A stretch of DNA of 64,000 nucleotides from assembly GCF_003815715.1 (NCBI RefSeq), contig NZ_CP033922.1:2200001-2264000 (forward strand), written 5' to 3'. Positions 18,063 through 27,617 of the stretch are shown in pieces. Numbering within the stretch: position 1 is the stretch's first letter; each line of letters begins with the position of its first letter. The notes under the pieces are model-generated. The model did not search any database. It was not told the DNA's origin and saw only the letters and a list, made by a program, of their open reading frames with translations. The DNA comes from Chryseobacterium sp. G0162. Its GTDB lineage: Bacteria > Bacteroidota > Bacteroidia > Flavobacteriales > Weeksellaceae. A program made the position numbers and the translations under genes.

Positions 18063-20468
18063 TTATTTTACGATGATTTTACCTGATGATACCACTTTAT
18101 TTTTTGAGGATGTAATCTTGTAAATATAAGTACCACTGGTTAAATCCTGTGTATTCACTGTATTATTATTTTGATTAATTTCCTGCTTTTTCAATAATTT
18201 CCCTGAAATATCATAGAATGAAACTTCGCTGGAGCTATCGGTACCTGTAAAATGAATATCACTTCCTCTTTTAACGGGGTTCGGATAAACGGTATTGTTT
18301 TCTTTTACAGATTCAAGATCTCGTACAGACAATGAAGCGTTGCAGGGAACCTCTGTTTTCCAATTGGTATCACTCATATTCACCAATGTGGCAAAGTGAG
18401 TATTTGCAGTAGCATCCAAAGCTCCTGCTCCACTTCCTTCATCCATTTTCCAGTTGGCCTCCAGTCCTTGTGAGTTCGCTGCCACGTTACAGCTGTTATT
18501 CATAATTTCCTGGGCTGTTAATGCTCTCTTCCACACTCTGAATTCATCCAAAGAACCATTAAGCGCACGGGAATTATCATAATTTCTTGCTAAATAAAGA
18601 ATACCATTGGCGGTAAAGTTACCTGTAACAGGTGTAGTTGCATCAAGATTACCGTTCACATACAATTTCATCGCTGTTCCATCATACGTTGCCGCCACAT
18701 GATACCATGTATTGGTATTAAATGCTGTATTGGTATTGATTTTCGTCTGTGAGGAACCAAAGCTCAATATAAACTGAAGTTTATTATTCGCCAGGTTGCC
18801 GTCTCCAAATCTAAGCATTGCAGAATTATTATCTCCCACTTCAATGCCAAGCACTGATGAAATATTAGGGAAAGCTGTTTTAAAAGCATTTACTTTTACC
18901 CATCCTTCAATCGTTACTGCATTTCCACTTAAATTGAATTGTCCGGCATTCAGGTAATTTGTGCTTCCGTTAAAAGAAAGTGATCTTGGACCAGGACTTA
19001 CCACAGGTGCAAAGCCACTATTGAAAGATCCTTCTCCTGAATAAGTACTTGTTGTTCCTCCGTTACATGCTGTCTGTACTTTCCATACATAAGTTGTATT
19101 AGGAGTAAGATTTTGCAGTGAATAAGTATTGGTTGATATATTCTGAACTTCAGACCATGACGTGGCTGCTGTTGTTTTGTACTGTAATGTATAAGAAGAT
19201 GCAGTTCCGGCATCCCATGACAATTGAGCAGAATTTCCAAGATAGCTTCCTGATACTAGTCCCGAAGGTGTTGCACATCCGTTTCCGGAATTGAATCTTG
19301 GAGCAAAAAGGTAGGTACTGGTTAAAGTTGGGGAGCAGTTTGATTGTATTCTCCAATCATAATCCGTGTTCATAGTCAGATTATTGATGACTACATTACC
19401 TCCTGAATAATTGCTTGCTACATTGGTCCAGGTTGTTGAATTGGCGGGTTTATAATCAATATTATAGGTTTGAGAAGCATTAGACGTCCAGTTTAATTTA
19501 GCTGAAGTTCCTGTTACATTACTTACATCCAACCCTAATGGCGGATCACAGGTTTGGCCCTGGCTCCATGAATACAATTGTCCGCTTAATTGAGTATCTT
19601 CATTATAAAGAATATTGGAACCGGTACTTAGATAATTTGCCATATTGGTTCCTCCTAAATCGTACCACATAAATACACCATATCCGTCATTTTTAGTACT
19701 GGTAGCTAAAGATGCCAGTGTAGACGCTGAAGTAGACTGTGGATTTGAATTTTGTATCCAAATTGCCGCAGGAGAGAGTTTTGATTTATCAAGAGGAGAA
19801 ACATTTGGAGCAACATAAGTTCCATACATCGCGTTCCAGCTATAGTTGATATAATTTCCTGCTAAATCCCCATTATAAGTTTGTCTTGAAGTTGCAGGTC
19901 CATAATAATAGAATGTAATCAGCTTATCAGGCATTGCAGCTTTAAGCTCCTGCAGCAACATTACAAAAGAACTGTTATTAGGCTGTCCTGTCCCATTATT
20001 TCCATATCCTGCGTATTCATCATCCAGATCCACTCCATCTAAACCATAAGTATATACTGTATGAGCTACCTGTAAAGCAAAGTCTTTGGCTGCTTCACGA
20101 TTAGGAAAATTGGAGATCCCAGCTCCCTGATGATTTCCTAAAAGGTCCAGCAATACCTTAATTCCTTTTTGTTGTAAAGGTTTTACATAGGTATTTACAT
20201 CATTTAATACTTTGGTAACGTTATTATTATTTGAGATATACGCTCTGCTTTTAGAAACATCATAGTTGATATTGGCAGCGAAGATAATAGCAACATCAAA
20301 AAGCTGCCTGTTGGTGGTTTGTAGAGTATAAGAACCTGCATTCAGCATGTTATTGTTATTTACCTCCACATAACATACTCCCAAGGGATTGAGCTGTTGG
20401 GCTTTGAGTTGAGACCCGGCTTGAAGCATCAGGGCCATCAGGGGAATAAGAAAGGATTTTTTTTTCAT
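18063..20468 (-). CDS. GH18 endo-beta-N-acetylglucosaminidase with FN3, LamG and T9SS domains
   Basis: An EndoF/EndoH-type GH18 enzyme cutting between the two core GlcNAc residues of N-glycans. The 801-aa protein has a signal peptide (to about 23, LKAQ) and a GH18 barrel to about 300 with the DxxDxDxE motif as D144-D147-D149-E151 (LDGVDLDDEYAGYG). Two fibronectin type III repeats (about 310-395 and 398-485) and a LamG/concanavalin-like domain (about 500-690, LYVNGNLD, DEFRVWKRALT) follow, and the protein ends in a type A T9SS sorting domain (VYPNPVKRGSD ... SGKIIVK). Expected on the cell surface or secreted through the type IX system. It is a tandem paralogue of the next upstream gene, 62 bases away, with one extra FN3 module. 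Confidence 0.92.
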   Translation of the reverse strand: MKKKSFLIPLMALMLQAGSQLKAQQLNPLGVCYVEVNNNNMLNAGSYTLQTTNRQLFDVAIIFAANINYDVSKSRAYISNNNNVTKVLNDVNTYVKPLQQKGIKVLLDLLGNHQGAGISNFPNREAAKDFALQVAHTVYTYGLDGVDLDDEYAGYGNNGTGQPNNSSFVMLLQELKAAMPDKLITFYYYGPATSRQTYNGDLAGNYINYSWNAMYGTYVAPNVSPLDKSKLSPAAIWIQNSNPQSTSASTLASLATSTKNDGYGVFMWYDLGGTNMANYLSTGSNILYNEDTQLSGQLYSWSQGQTCDPPLGLDVSNVTGTSAKLNWTSNASQTYNIDYKPANSTTWTNVASNYSGGNVVINNLTMNTDYDWRIQSNCSPTLTSTYLFAPRFNSGNGCATPSGLVSGSYLGNSAQLSWDAGTASSYTLQYKTTAATSWSEVQNISTNTYSLQNLTPNTTYVWKVQTACNGGTTSTYSGEGSFNSGFAPVVSPGPRSLSFNGSTNYLNAGQFNLSGNAVTIEGWVKVNAFKTAFPNISSVLGIEVGDNNSAMLRFGDGNLANNKLQFILSFGSSQTKINTNTAFNTNTWYHVAATYDGTAMKLYVNGNLDATTPVTGNFTANGILYLARNYDNSRALNGSLDEFRVWKRALTAQEIMNNSCNVAANSQGLEANWKMDEGSGAGALDATANTHFATLVNMSDTNWKTEVPCNASLSVRDLESVKENNTVYPNPVKRGSDIHFTGTDSSSEVSFYDISGKLLKKQEINQNNNTVNTQDLTSGTYIYKITSSKNKVVSSGKIIVK

Positions 20469-20530
20469 AGTCTATTAATTTTATTAAAATGAGAAAAAGC
20501 CATTGGGCCTGAGACCCAATGACTGATTTA

Positions 20531-22687
20531 TTATTTTACTATTAATTTTTCGGTCTGCTTTTTACCTCCATTCTGGGATTCAAACTGAAGGATATAATTT
20601 CCTGTTGAAAGCCCTGAGGATTCATAATGATTATCTCCGGTGTTCAATGATTTTGTGTCTATCATTCTTCCGTTAAAATCATAGATTGTCAATTTTCCTT
20701 TGTTGTATTCATCAGGAACTGAAACCGTAAATGAAGAAGCTTTGCTTACAGGATTCGGATACAATTTTATCTGATTACTACTTTTGATTTCTCCGGAACT
20801 GATTCCTCTTTGAACTATTGTATTACTTGATAATTTTGAAGTCCCTGTCGCACATGGAAGATCAGTTACCCAGTTGGAAGCATCTACCCCTGTCAAGCTT
20901 AGAGTCACACCATTCCCTGAGCTATCCTGAACGGTAGAACCACTCCCCTCGTTAAACTTCCAGTAAGCTGCAAGGGAAGAAGCAGGAACAGATACATTAC
21001 ACATATTCTGACTGATTTCCGTCTGGCTCAATGCACGTTTCCAAACTCTGACCTCATCTATTTTACCATTGAAGTTTCTGGAAGTGTTATATAAATATCC
21101 TACATTGAAAGCTCCGTTGGAACTTATATTTCCGGTTTGTGCTTTACTTACATCCAAAGCACCATTGATATAAAGTTTCATCGTACTTCCATCATAGGTT
21201 GCTGCCACATGGTACCATGTATTGGCATTCAAAGCAGTAGCAGAAGCTAGTTTTTGCTGTACATTATTGACACTTATTACAAATTGAAGCTTATTATTGG
21301 CAAGGCTGGCATCTCCTAATCGCAAGAACGCTGAATTGCTATCACTTACCTCCGTTCCCATGATTGATGAGATGTATGGGGATGCTGATTTAAAAGATGA
21401 AGGTTTGATCCAGCCTTCGAAAGATAATGTGGAACCATTTAAGTTCATATTTCCGGCTGCTCCGGATTCAGTGCTTCCATCCAAAGACAGAGCATAAGAA
21501 CCTGTAGGTGCCGTTGTTCCAGATCCGCTATTGAATCTTGGAGCAAACATATATGTACTTTTTACGCTACAGTTTGTTCTGATTCTCCAATCGTATTCGG
21601 TATTAGCGGCTAGTCCTGAAACGGTGATTGAACTAGAGTTAACTGCTGTAGCGGCACTCGTCCATGTTGTTGAAGAGGCTGGTTTATAATCAATATCATA
21701 AGTATTGGTTCCTACCGTAGACCAGTTTAATTTAGCACTTGTTCCGGTAAGATTGCTGGTGTATAATCCGATAGGAGCATCACAATTGGTTCCTTGGGTC
21801 CATGATTGTAAAGTCCCGCTTAAAACCGTTGGTTCACCATATAATGTCTGGGTACCTGCTGAAAGTTGTGACGTTTGATTGGTTCCTTTAAGATCATACC
21901 AAAGATATAATCCATACCCCCCGTTTTTTGTTTGGGTAGCCAGACTGGTGGTAGTAGAATTGGAAGTATTCCCAAGCCATACTGCTGCCGGAGAAATCTG
22001 TGCTTTGGTAAGAGGCGGAACATTAGGTGCGGAAAATGTTCCGTACATCGCATTCCAGCTGTAATTGATATTATCTCCTACTCGGGCTCCGTTCCAGGAA
22101 AGTCTTGAAGCAGCATCTCCATAATAATAGAATGAAATGATCTTATCCGGAAGTAATGCTCTTAGTTCCTGAACAAGCATAACGAAGGAACTGTCATTAG
22201 GCTGCCCGGTCCCATTATTTCCATAGTCTGAATATTCATCATCAAAATCAATCCCATCCAGACCATAAGTATTTACTGTATTGGCTAATTGTAATGCAAA
22301 GTCTTTTGCTGCCTCACGGGTAGGAAAATTACATATTCCTGCTCCCTGGTGATTTCCCAGAATGGTAAGGACCACTTTCATTCCTTTCTGCTGCAATGGC
22401 TTTATGTAGGTATCTGCATTGGTAAGAACCTTAGTCACATTATTATTAGAGTACAGATAGGCTCTTCCACGGCTGGTATCATAATTAATATTAGCCGCAA
22501 AAATATTGACCACATTGAACAGGTAACTATTCGATGTTTGCAGTTTATATGCTCCTGCATTCAGGAGGTTATTGTTGTTCACTTCCACATAGCATATTCC
22601 TTTAGGATTAAGCTGTTGTGCATTAAGAAAAGCACCAGACTGAAGCGCCATGGCCATCAGTGCGGTAAGGATGGATTTTTTTTTCAT
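20531..22687 (-). CDS. GH18 endo-beta-N-acetylglucosaminidase, paralogue with one FN3
   Basis: A 718-aa paralogue of its downstream neighbour. The order is signal peptide (LNAQ at about 23), GH18 domain with D144, D147, D149 and catalytic E151 (LDGIDFDDEYSDYG), one FN3 (about 308-390), LamG-like domain (about 400-590), and T9SS type A sorting domain (LYPNPVSKASS ... TEKLIVK). The N-terminal 150 residues are collinear with the sister protein without gaps. Endo-type cleavage of N-glycan chitobiose cores is expected from family (EndoF1 and EndoH share the DGVDxDDEY motif). It lacks the second FN3 of the sister, so the pair arose by duplication followed by loss or gain of a module. Surface location is inferred from the sorting signal. 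Confidence 0.92.
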   Translation of the reverse strand: MKKKSILTALMAMALQSGAFLNAQQLNPKGICYVEVNNNNLLNAGAYKLQTSNSYLFNVVNIFAANINYDTSRGRAYLYSNNNVTKVLTNADTYIKPLQQKGMKVVLTILGNHQGAGICNFPTREAAKDFALQLANTVNTYGLDGIDFDDEYSDYGNNGTGQPNDSSFVMLVQELRALLPDKIISFYYYGDAASRLSWNGARVGDNINYSWNAMYGTFSAPNVPPLTKAQISPAAVWLGNTSNSTTTSLATQTKNGGYGLYLWYDLKGTNQTSQLSAGTQTLYGEPTVLSGTLQSWTQGTNCDAPIGLYTSNLTGTSAKLNWSTVGTNTYDIDYKPASSTTWTSAATAVNSSSITVSGLAANTEYDWRIRTNCSVKSTYMFAPRFNSGSGTTAPTGSYALSLDGSTESGAAGNMNLNGSTLSFEGWIKPSSFKSASPYISSIMGTEVSDSNSAFLRLGDASLANNKLQFVISVNNVQQKLASATALNANTWYHVAATYDGSTMKLYINGALDVSKAQTGNISSNGAFNVGYLYNTSRNFNGKIDEVRVWKRALSQTEISQNMCNVSVPASSLAAYWKFNEGSGSTVQDSSGNGVTLSLTGVDASNWVTDLPCATGTSKLSSNTIVQRGISSGEIKSSNQIKLYPNPVSKASSFTVSVPDEYNKGKLTIYDFNGRMIDTKSLNTGDNHYESSGLSTGNYILQFESQNGGKKQTEKLIVK

Positions 22688-22796
22688 TGTATAATTTTTT
22701 TAAGATGTTTTGGTGTCTGAATTTTATATAGCATTCTCCTGATCCTTTCTTTTTGAGGAAAGCATCTTAAGTAAATAAGCCGTATAAAATATGGGG

Positions 22797-24224
22797 CTAT
22801 GTCAGTAGCTCAGGGTTTTCGTTAAAGGTTTTCCATAGCAATTCTCCAAATAAGGTATTGGCCCATGCAAACCATTCTCTGGTGAATTTTTTGTCATTGT
22901 CTTTATGGAAGGATTCATGCATAAAGCCTGTCCCTCCGTGCGTTTTCTGTAAGGTATTGATGCACCATCTGATCTCACTTGTATCTTTTGTAGTGAGCGC
23001 TTTCATAATGATACTCATTGGCCAGATCATGTCAAGTCCGATATGTGGACCTCCTATCCCTTCTGCCAGCTTTCCTTTGAAGAAGAATGGGTTATTTTCC
23101 GACCACACGAATTTTCTCGTGTTCTGATAAACAGCGTCGTCAGCTTTCACCGCATCCAGATAAGGTAATCCTAACAGGCTTGGACAATTGGCATCATCCA
23201 TCAGGTTATAACTTCCAAAGCCATTCACCTCAAAAGCATATATTTTTCCAAATTCAGGATGATTGTAAATTCCGTATTTTTTGATGGCTGCATCTACCTC
23301 ATCAGCCAGGCTGTTCAGTTGTTGAGCCAACGTTTTTTCATTTTTAATCTGAGACACCATTTCTGCGGCCTGGCGTAAACTTACTACTGCAAATAAGTTA
23401 GAAGGAATCAGGAATCCATAGATCGTAGCATCATCACTTGGACGGAACATAGAACTGATAAGCCCTACAGGTTTTGTTGGATAACCATATCCGCCCATAG
23501 GAACTCCGTCAGTAGCCCAGGATGTTGTACGCTCAAATTTATAAGGTCCTAAATCTTTTTTCCTCTGCTGTGCTATAAAGGTCTGCAAAGTAAGTTTAAT
23601 TCCCTGTAGCCAGTTAGCATCAAAAGGTTTTGTATCTCCTGTTGTTTTCCAGAAATGATATGCCAAACGAATAGGATAACACAATGAATCGATCTCCCAT
23701 TTTCTTTCATGAGTTCCCGGCTTCATATCGGTGTGGTCATACTCTTTCCATTTGCTTATCTTCTTGTCATCATTATAAAATGCGTTGGCATAAGGATCTT
23801 TCAGGATGAAAGTTGTTTGCTTATGGATTACTCCTGAAATCAACTTGTGAAGTTTTTCATCTTTCTTTGAGAACTGCAGATAAGGAAAAACCTGTGCAGA
23901 ACTATCGCGAAGCCACATCGCATCAATATCTCCCGTAATCACATAAGTATCCGGTGTACCGTTGCTTTCACTATAAAAAACAGTAGTATCTAATGTATTT
24001 GGAAAACAGTTTTCAAAAAGCCAGCTTAGCTCTTTATTGTTTACTTTCTTTTTAAAAGCTGCAATAGCACTTTCTACGGATTCACTGGTAAAATGTCTTT
24101 TATCTTTAGGAACACGGACAACAGGAAAACCTTCCGTAGCCAGGGTTTTTGCAAAAACATTTTGAGTAAACAGCAATCCGGCTCCTGCCAGTGCACTTGT
24201 TTTAATAAAATTTCTCCTTTCCAT
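22797..24224 (-). CDS. GH125 exo-alpha-1,6-mannosidase with Tat signal
   Basis: GH125 enzymes release non-reducing alpha-1,6-linked mannose. The 475-aa protein begins MERRNFIKTSALAGAGLLF, a twin-arginine signal (RRNFIK) followed by a hydrophobic stretch. The family motif DIDAMWLRDSSAQVFPYL lies near residues 97-114; YPTKPVGLISSMFRPSDDA and TGFMHESFHKDN, which is typical near the C-terminus, are also present. Family length is normal. Periplasmic folding after Tat export is inferred; the SusCD-imported glycan would be its substrate after GH92 trimming. It lies 32 bases from the upstream GH92 gene, so cotranscribed. Confidence 0.92.
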   Translation of the reverse strand: MERRNFIKTSALAGAGLLFTQNVFAKTLATEGFPVVRVPKDKRHFTSESVESAIAAFKKKVNNKELSWLFENCFPNTLDTTVFYSESNGTPDTYVITGDIDAMWLRDSSAQVFPYLQFSKKDEKLHKLISGVIHKQTTFILKDPYANAFYNDDKKISKWKEYDHTDMKPGTHERKWEIDSLCYPIRLAYHFWKTTGDTKPFDANWLQGIKLTLQTFIAQQRKKDLGPYKFERTTSWATDGVPMGGYGYPTKPVGLISSMFRPSDDATIYGFLIPSNLFAVVSLRQAAEMVSQIKNEKTLAQQLNSLADEVDAAIKKYGIYNHPEFGKIYAFEVNGFGSYNLMDDANCPSLLGLPYLDAVKADDAVYQNTRKFVWSENNPFFFKGKLAEGIGGPHIGLDMIWPMSIIMKALTTKDTSEIRWCINTLQKTHGGTGFMHESFHKDNDKKFTREWFAWANTLFGELLWKTFNENPELLT

Positions 24225-24256
24225 TGATACTTTTGTTTCGTTTATTTTTATTAGTC

Positions 24257-26488
24257 TTATTTTACAGGCTTACTTCCCATGACAAATCTCAGCTCTCCAC
24301 CGTTCATGATGTCACTATGGTTCAGTTCCCAGCTTTTGTACTCTTTTCCGTTCAGGAACATTTTCTGTACATAGATATTTTTATCTGATATTTTATCAGC
24401 AATCACTGTGAATGTTTTTCCGTTTTCCAATTGTAATGAAGCTTTCGGGAACTGAGGGGCTCCAATCGAATAAACAGGTTTTCCAGGTGTAACAGGATAA
24501 AATCCTAATGAAGAGAAAATATACCATGCTGACATTTGTCCACAGTCTTCATTATTCACAATTCCATCAGGTTTGGCAGCATACATATTATCACGGATGT
24601 ATTTTACCATCTTTTGTGTCTTATAAGGACTTCCAGCATAGTTGTACAGGTATGGAACATGATGTCCCGGCTCATCTCCAAATCCTAAAGACCCGATGAA
24701 TCCGGAAATATCAACATGCTGCTCTCCTTCCATTTTAAGGTTTTCAGTAAATGTTTTATCCAGTTTTTCTTCAAATCCTTTCTTTCCGCCATACAGATTC
24801 ATCATTTCATCGATTTGATGTGGAACAAAGAAATCATAAGCCCAGATATTTCCGGAAACCCAATGTGGCTGAAGCTTTTTCCAGTCATTAAGAGGAAAAT
24901 CTGCCAGAAATTTTCCATTTTTTTGTCTCGGCCAGAAATGGTTATTTTCTTTATTGAAAGTATTCAGGAAGTTCATGGAGCGTTTTCTGTATACTTCAGC
25001 TTCCTCTTTTTTTCCTAATTTTTCTGCCAACTGCTGAATACACCAGTCATCATAGGAATATTCTAATGTTGCAGAGACAGAAGCCCCATTTTCTGAAGGA
25101 GTATATCCTAGCTTAATATAATCATTAAGCCCTCCGCCTCCATCACTGCTGCTCATTTTATCTGTCAGAGAAGCATCTTTCATGGCTGCAAAAGCTTTTT
25201 CACCATCAATACCAGGTACTCCTTTGGAAATAGCATCCCAGATTACCGATGCGCTGTGATAACCCAGCATACAGAAATTATCATATCCGCATAGTTCCCA
25301 GATCGGCATATGATCTTTACGATCAGTATATCTGCTGATGAGAGAGTTAGCAAATTCCTTGGTATGTTTTTGATCCATAATAGTCAATAATGGATGAGTA
25401 GCTCTGAAACCATCCCAATATGAATAGGTACTGTAATTCGTAAACCATTTCGTATTCATATTTTCCTCGGCTGCTACATAGTCTCCGTTAACATCCATAT
25501 ACAGATTCGGAGCAATAAATGTATGATAAACTCCTGTATAGAAGATTTTTCTCTGACTATCTGTTCCCCCGGTTACCTGGAATCTTCCGATAAGATCCCG
25601 CCATGTTTTTTGTGCAGTTTCTTTAGCTTTTGCAAAATCCACATTTTTCGCTTCTGTATCAAAGTTTTCCTGTGCATTTTCTGTGCTTACCGGAGATAAA
25701 GAAACTTTTACTTCAATACTTTCCTGATCTTCTGTAGCAAACCTTACAAAGGCTTTGGCATCTTTTGCCAGCGCAATTTTTTCATTGTTCTTTATTTTCC
25801 CTTCAGCATATACTCCATAAGATTTAAACGGTTTGGAAAATTCCATCACGAAATAGGCAAATCTTTTTCCACCCCAGCCATTACTGTAGCAATATCCTTT
25901 TATTCTGTTATTACCTTCTACGCTTACCAATGTATGGTAAATATTTCCGAAGATCTTATTTGTAGGATCAATAATAATATTGGCTTCATCAGTTTTCGGA
26001 AAGGTATATTTATGAAAACCGACTCTTGGAGAGGTTGTCAATTCTGCTTTCACTCCATAGCTATCCAGCATTACGGAATAATACCCCGGAGCTGCGGTTT
26101 CTTTATCATGAGTGAATGTTGAACGATATCCGGTTTCAGGTTTATCTTCTGATCCGGGAACCATTTTTACCTGTCCCACAGTTGGCATTACCAGAATATC
26201 TCCAAGATCTGCCCACCCAGTTCCGCTCAGATGGTTATGGCTGAATCCCATGATCGTCTTACTGCTGTAGTGGTATCCGGAACACCAGTCCCAATCTCCA
26301 CTTTTGGTATTTTGATCCGGACTCAGCTGAATCATTCCGAATGGTGTAGTGGCCCCCGGAAAGGTATGTCCATGTCCTCCTGTCCCTATAAACGGATCTA
26401 CCCAGGATAAAATGTCATTCTTATTTTGTTGGGCATTCGCTATGGAAATCAGGGATGTAAAAAAACAGATCAGCAATTCTTTTTTCAT
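24257..26488 (-). CDS. GH92 family alpha-mannosidase (second copy)
   Basis: A 743-aa GH92 enzyme with signal peptide (ending ANAQ at about 20). The opening motif is VDPFIGTGGHGHTFPGATTP, followed by FGMIQLSPD, SGYHYSSKTIMGFSHNHLSG with its substrate-site residues, and the C-terminal NNEDCGQMSAWYIFSSLGF block. The GDEPGHHVPYLYNYAG segment matches the classical GH92 pattern, unlike the other GH92 copy here. Expected periplasmic exo-alpha-mannosidase acting on high-mannose chains. Located between the GH130 and GH125 genes. Linkage specificity (1,2 versus 1,3) is not assignable without alignment to characterised members. Confidence 0.94.
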   Translation of the reverse strand: MKKELLICFFTSLISIANAQQNKNDILSWVDPFIGTGGHGHTFPGATTPFGMIQLSPDQNTKSGDWDWCSGYHYSSKTIMGFSHNHLSGTGWADLGDILVMPTVGQVKMVPGSEDKPETGYRSTFTHDKETAAPGYYSVMLDSYGVKAELTTSPRVGFHKYTFPKTDEANIIIDPTNKIFGNIYHTLVSVEGNNRIKGYCYSNGWGGKRFAYFVMEFSKPFKSYGVYAEGKIKNNEKIALAKDAKAFVRFATEDQESIEVKVSLSPVSTENAQENFDTEAKNVDFAKAKETAQKTWRDLIGRFQVTGGTDSQRKIFYTGVYHTFIAPNLYMDVNGDYVAAEENMNTKWFTNYSTYSYWDGFRATHPLLTIMDQKHTKEFANSLISRYTDRKDHMPIWELCGYDNFCMLGYHSASVIWDAISKGVPGIDGEKAFAAMKDASLTDKMSSSDGGGGLNDYIKLGYTPSENGASVSATLEYSYDDWCIQQLAEKLGKKEEAEVYRKRSMNFLNTFNKENNHFWPRQKNGKFLADFPLNDWKKLQPHWVSGNIWAYDFFVPHQIDEMMNLYGGKKGFEEKLDKTFTENLKMEGEQHVDISGFIGSLGFGDEPGHHVPYLYNYAGSPYKTQKMVKYIRDNMYAAKPDGIVNNEDCGQMSAWYIFSSLGFYPVTPGKPVYSIGAPQFPKASLQLENGKTFTVIADKISDKNIYVQKMFLNGKEYKSWELNHSDIMNGGELRFVMGSKPVK

Positions 26489-26610
26489 GATAAGAGAGTA
26501 TCAGAGATTTTTTAATTTAAAAGTTTGTTTAAAAATATGAAAACCATTACAAAGATCCCAAAAAGCAGAGAAATTAAGCTGGTTAACATATTTTTTTCAT
26601 CTTAGAATGA

Positions 26611-27582
26611 TTAGATTGAATTCTTTTTCATAAAATCAATAATTTCTGAGATATACCCAAAGGCAATTGCCACTACAGTATCGGCTGCCCCATAATATAC
26701 TGTTACTTTGTCTCCCTCCGTTAAAGCTGCACAAGGAAAAACCACATTCGGTACATCTCCTGTTAATTCGTACACCTCTGCCGGAGCCAATAAATAAGGT
26801 TTTGTCCTATACAATACTTTTGTAGGATCTTCAAGATCAAGCAAAGCAGCTCCCATTGAATATCTGAATCCTCTACAAGTGTTGATTACTCCATGATAAA
26901 ACAATAACCATCCTTCTTCTGTCTTGATAGGAACCGGTCCACCACCAATCTTAGTACACTGCCACGCACTGTCTTCGAAAGGAGTAACTTTCATCACACA
27001 ACGGTGCTCACCCCAATATTTCATATCAGGACTGTAGCTGATATAAATATCTCCAAAAGGAGTATGTCCGTTGTCACTTGGGCGGCTCAACATCGCATAT
27101 TTACCATTGATTTTTTCCGGGAAAAGGACTCCGTTTCTGTTGAAGGGAAGGAATGCATTTTCACACTGGAAAAATTCTTTAAAATCGAAAGTATATCCAA
27201 TTCCAATAGTAGGTCCATTGTATCCGTTACACCATGTGATCCAGTATCGGTCTTCTATAAAGGTAACACGCGGATCATATTTGTAGTCGGATTCAATCAT
27301 ATCGGTATTTCCTGCCTGCATTTCAATAGGATCATGATTGATCTCCCAATTGATTCCATCTTTACTGAACCCTGCAAAGATATTCATCTGTACGGCTTTA
27401 TTATCGCAACGGAATACCCCTGCAAATCCATCTTCAAAAGGAATTACTGCACTATTGAATATACTATTGGATGTTGGTATTGCATATCTGTTAATGATCG
27501 GGTTTTCGGAAAACCTCCACATAATATCATTACAACCTTCCGGGCGATCCTGCCAAGGGATCATTACTGATTGAGCTGTCAT
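26611..27582 (-). CDS. GH130 beta-mannoside phosphorylase (Man-beta-1,4-GlcNAc type)
   Basis: GH130 phosphorylases split beta-mannosides with phosphate to mannose-1-phosphate. The 323-aa protein has the five-bladed propeller pattern and the motif [16 protein letters not shown] with the predicted general acid D103; [13 protein letters not shown] and [21 protein letters not shown] are also family-like. No signal peptide, so cytoplasmic. By length and context it resembles the Bacteroides enzymes active on Man-beta-1,4-GlcNAc (BT1033/UhgbMP group), the disaccharide left when endo-released N-glycans have lost all alpha-mannose. That substrate is inference from the neighbours. It sits 35 bases downstream of the MFS gene, matching import followed by phosphorolysis. 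Confidence 0.88.
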   Translation of the reverse strand: MTAQSVMIPWQDRPEGCNDIMWRFSENPIINRYAIPTSNSIFNSAVIPFEDGFAGVFRCDNKAVQMNIFAGFSKDGINWEINHDPIEMQAGNTDMIESDYKYDPRVTFIEDRYWITWCNGYNGPTIGIGYTFDFKEFFQCENAFLPFNRNGVLFPEKINGKYAMLSRPSDNGHTPFGDIYISYSPDMKYWGEHRCVMKVTPFEDSAWQCTKIGGGPVPIKTEEGWLLFYHGVINTCRGFRYSMGAALLDLEDPTKVLYRTKPYLLAPAEVYELTGDVPNVVFPCAALTEGDKVTVYYGAADTVVAIAFGYISEIIDFMKKNSI

Positions 27583-27617
27583 AAAGTATTTTTACTTTTT
27601 TATTTAAAATTTGTTTA

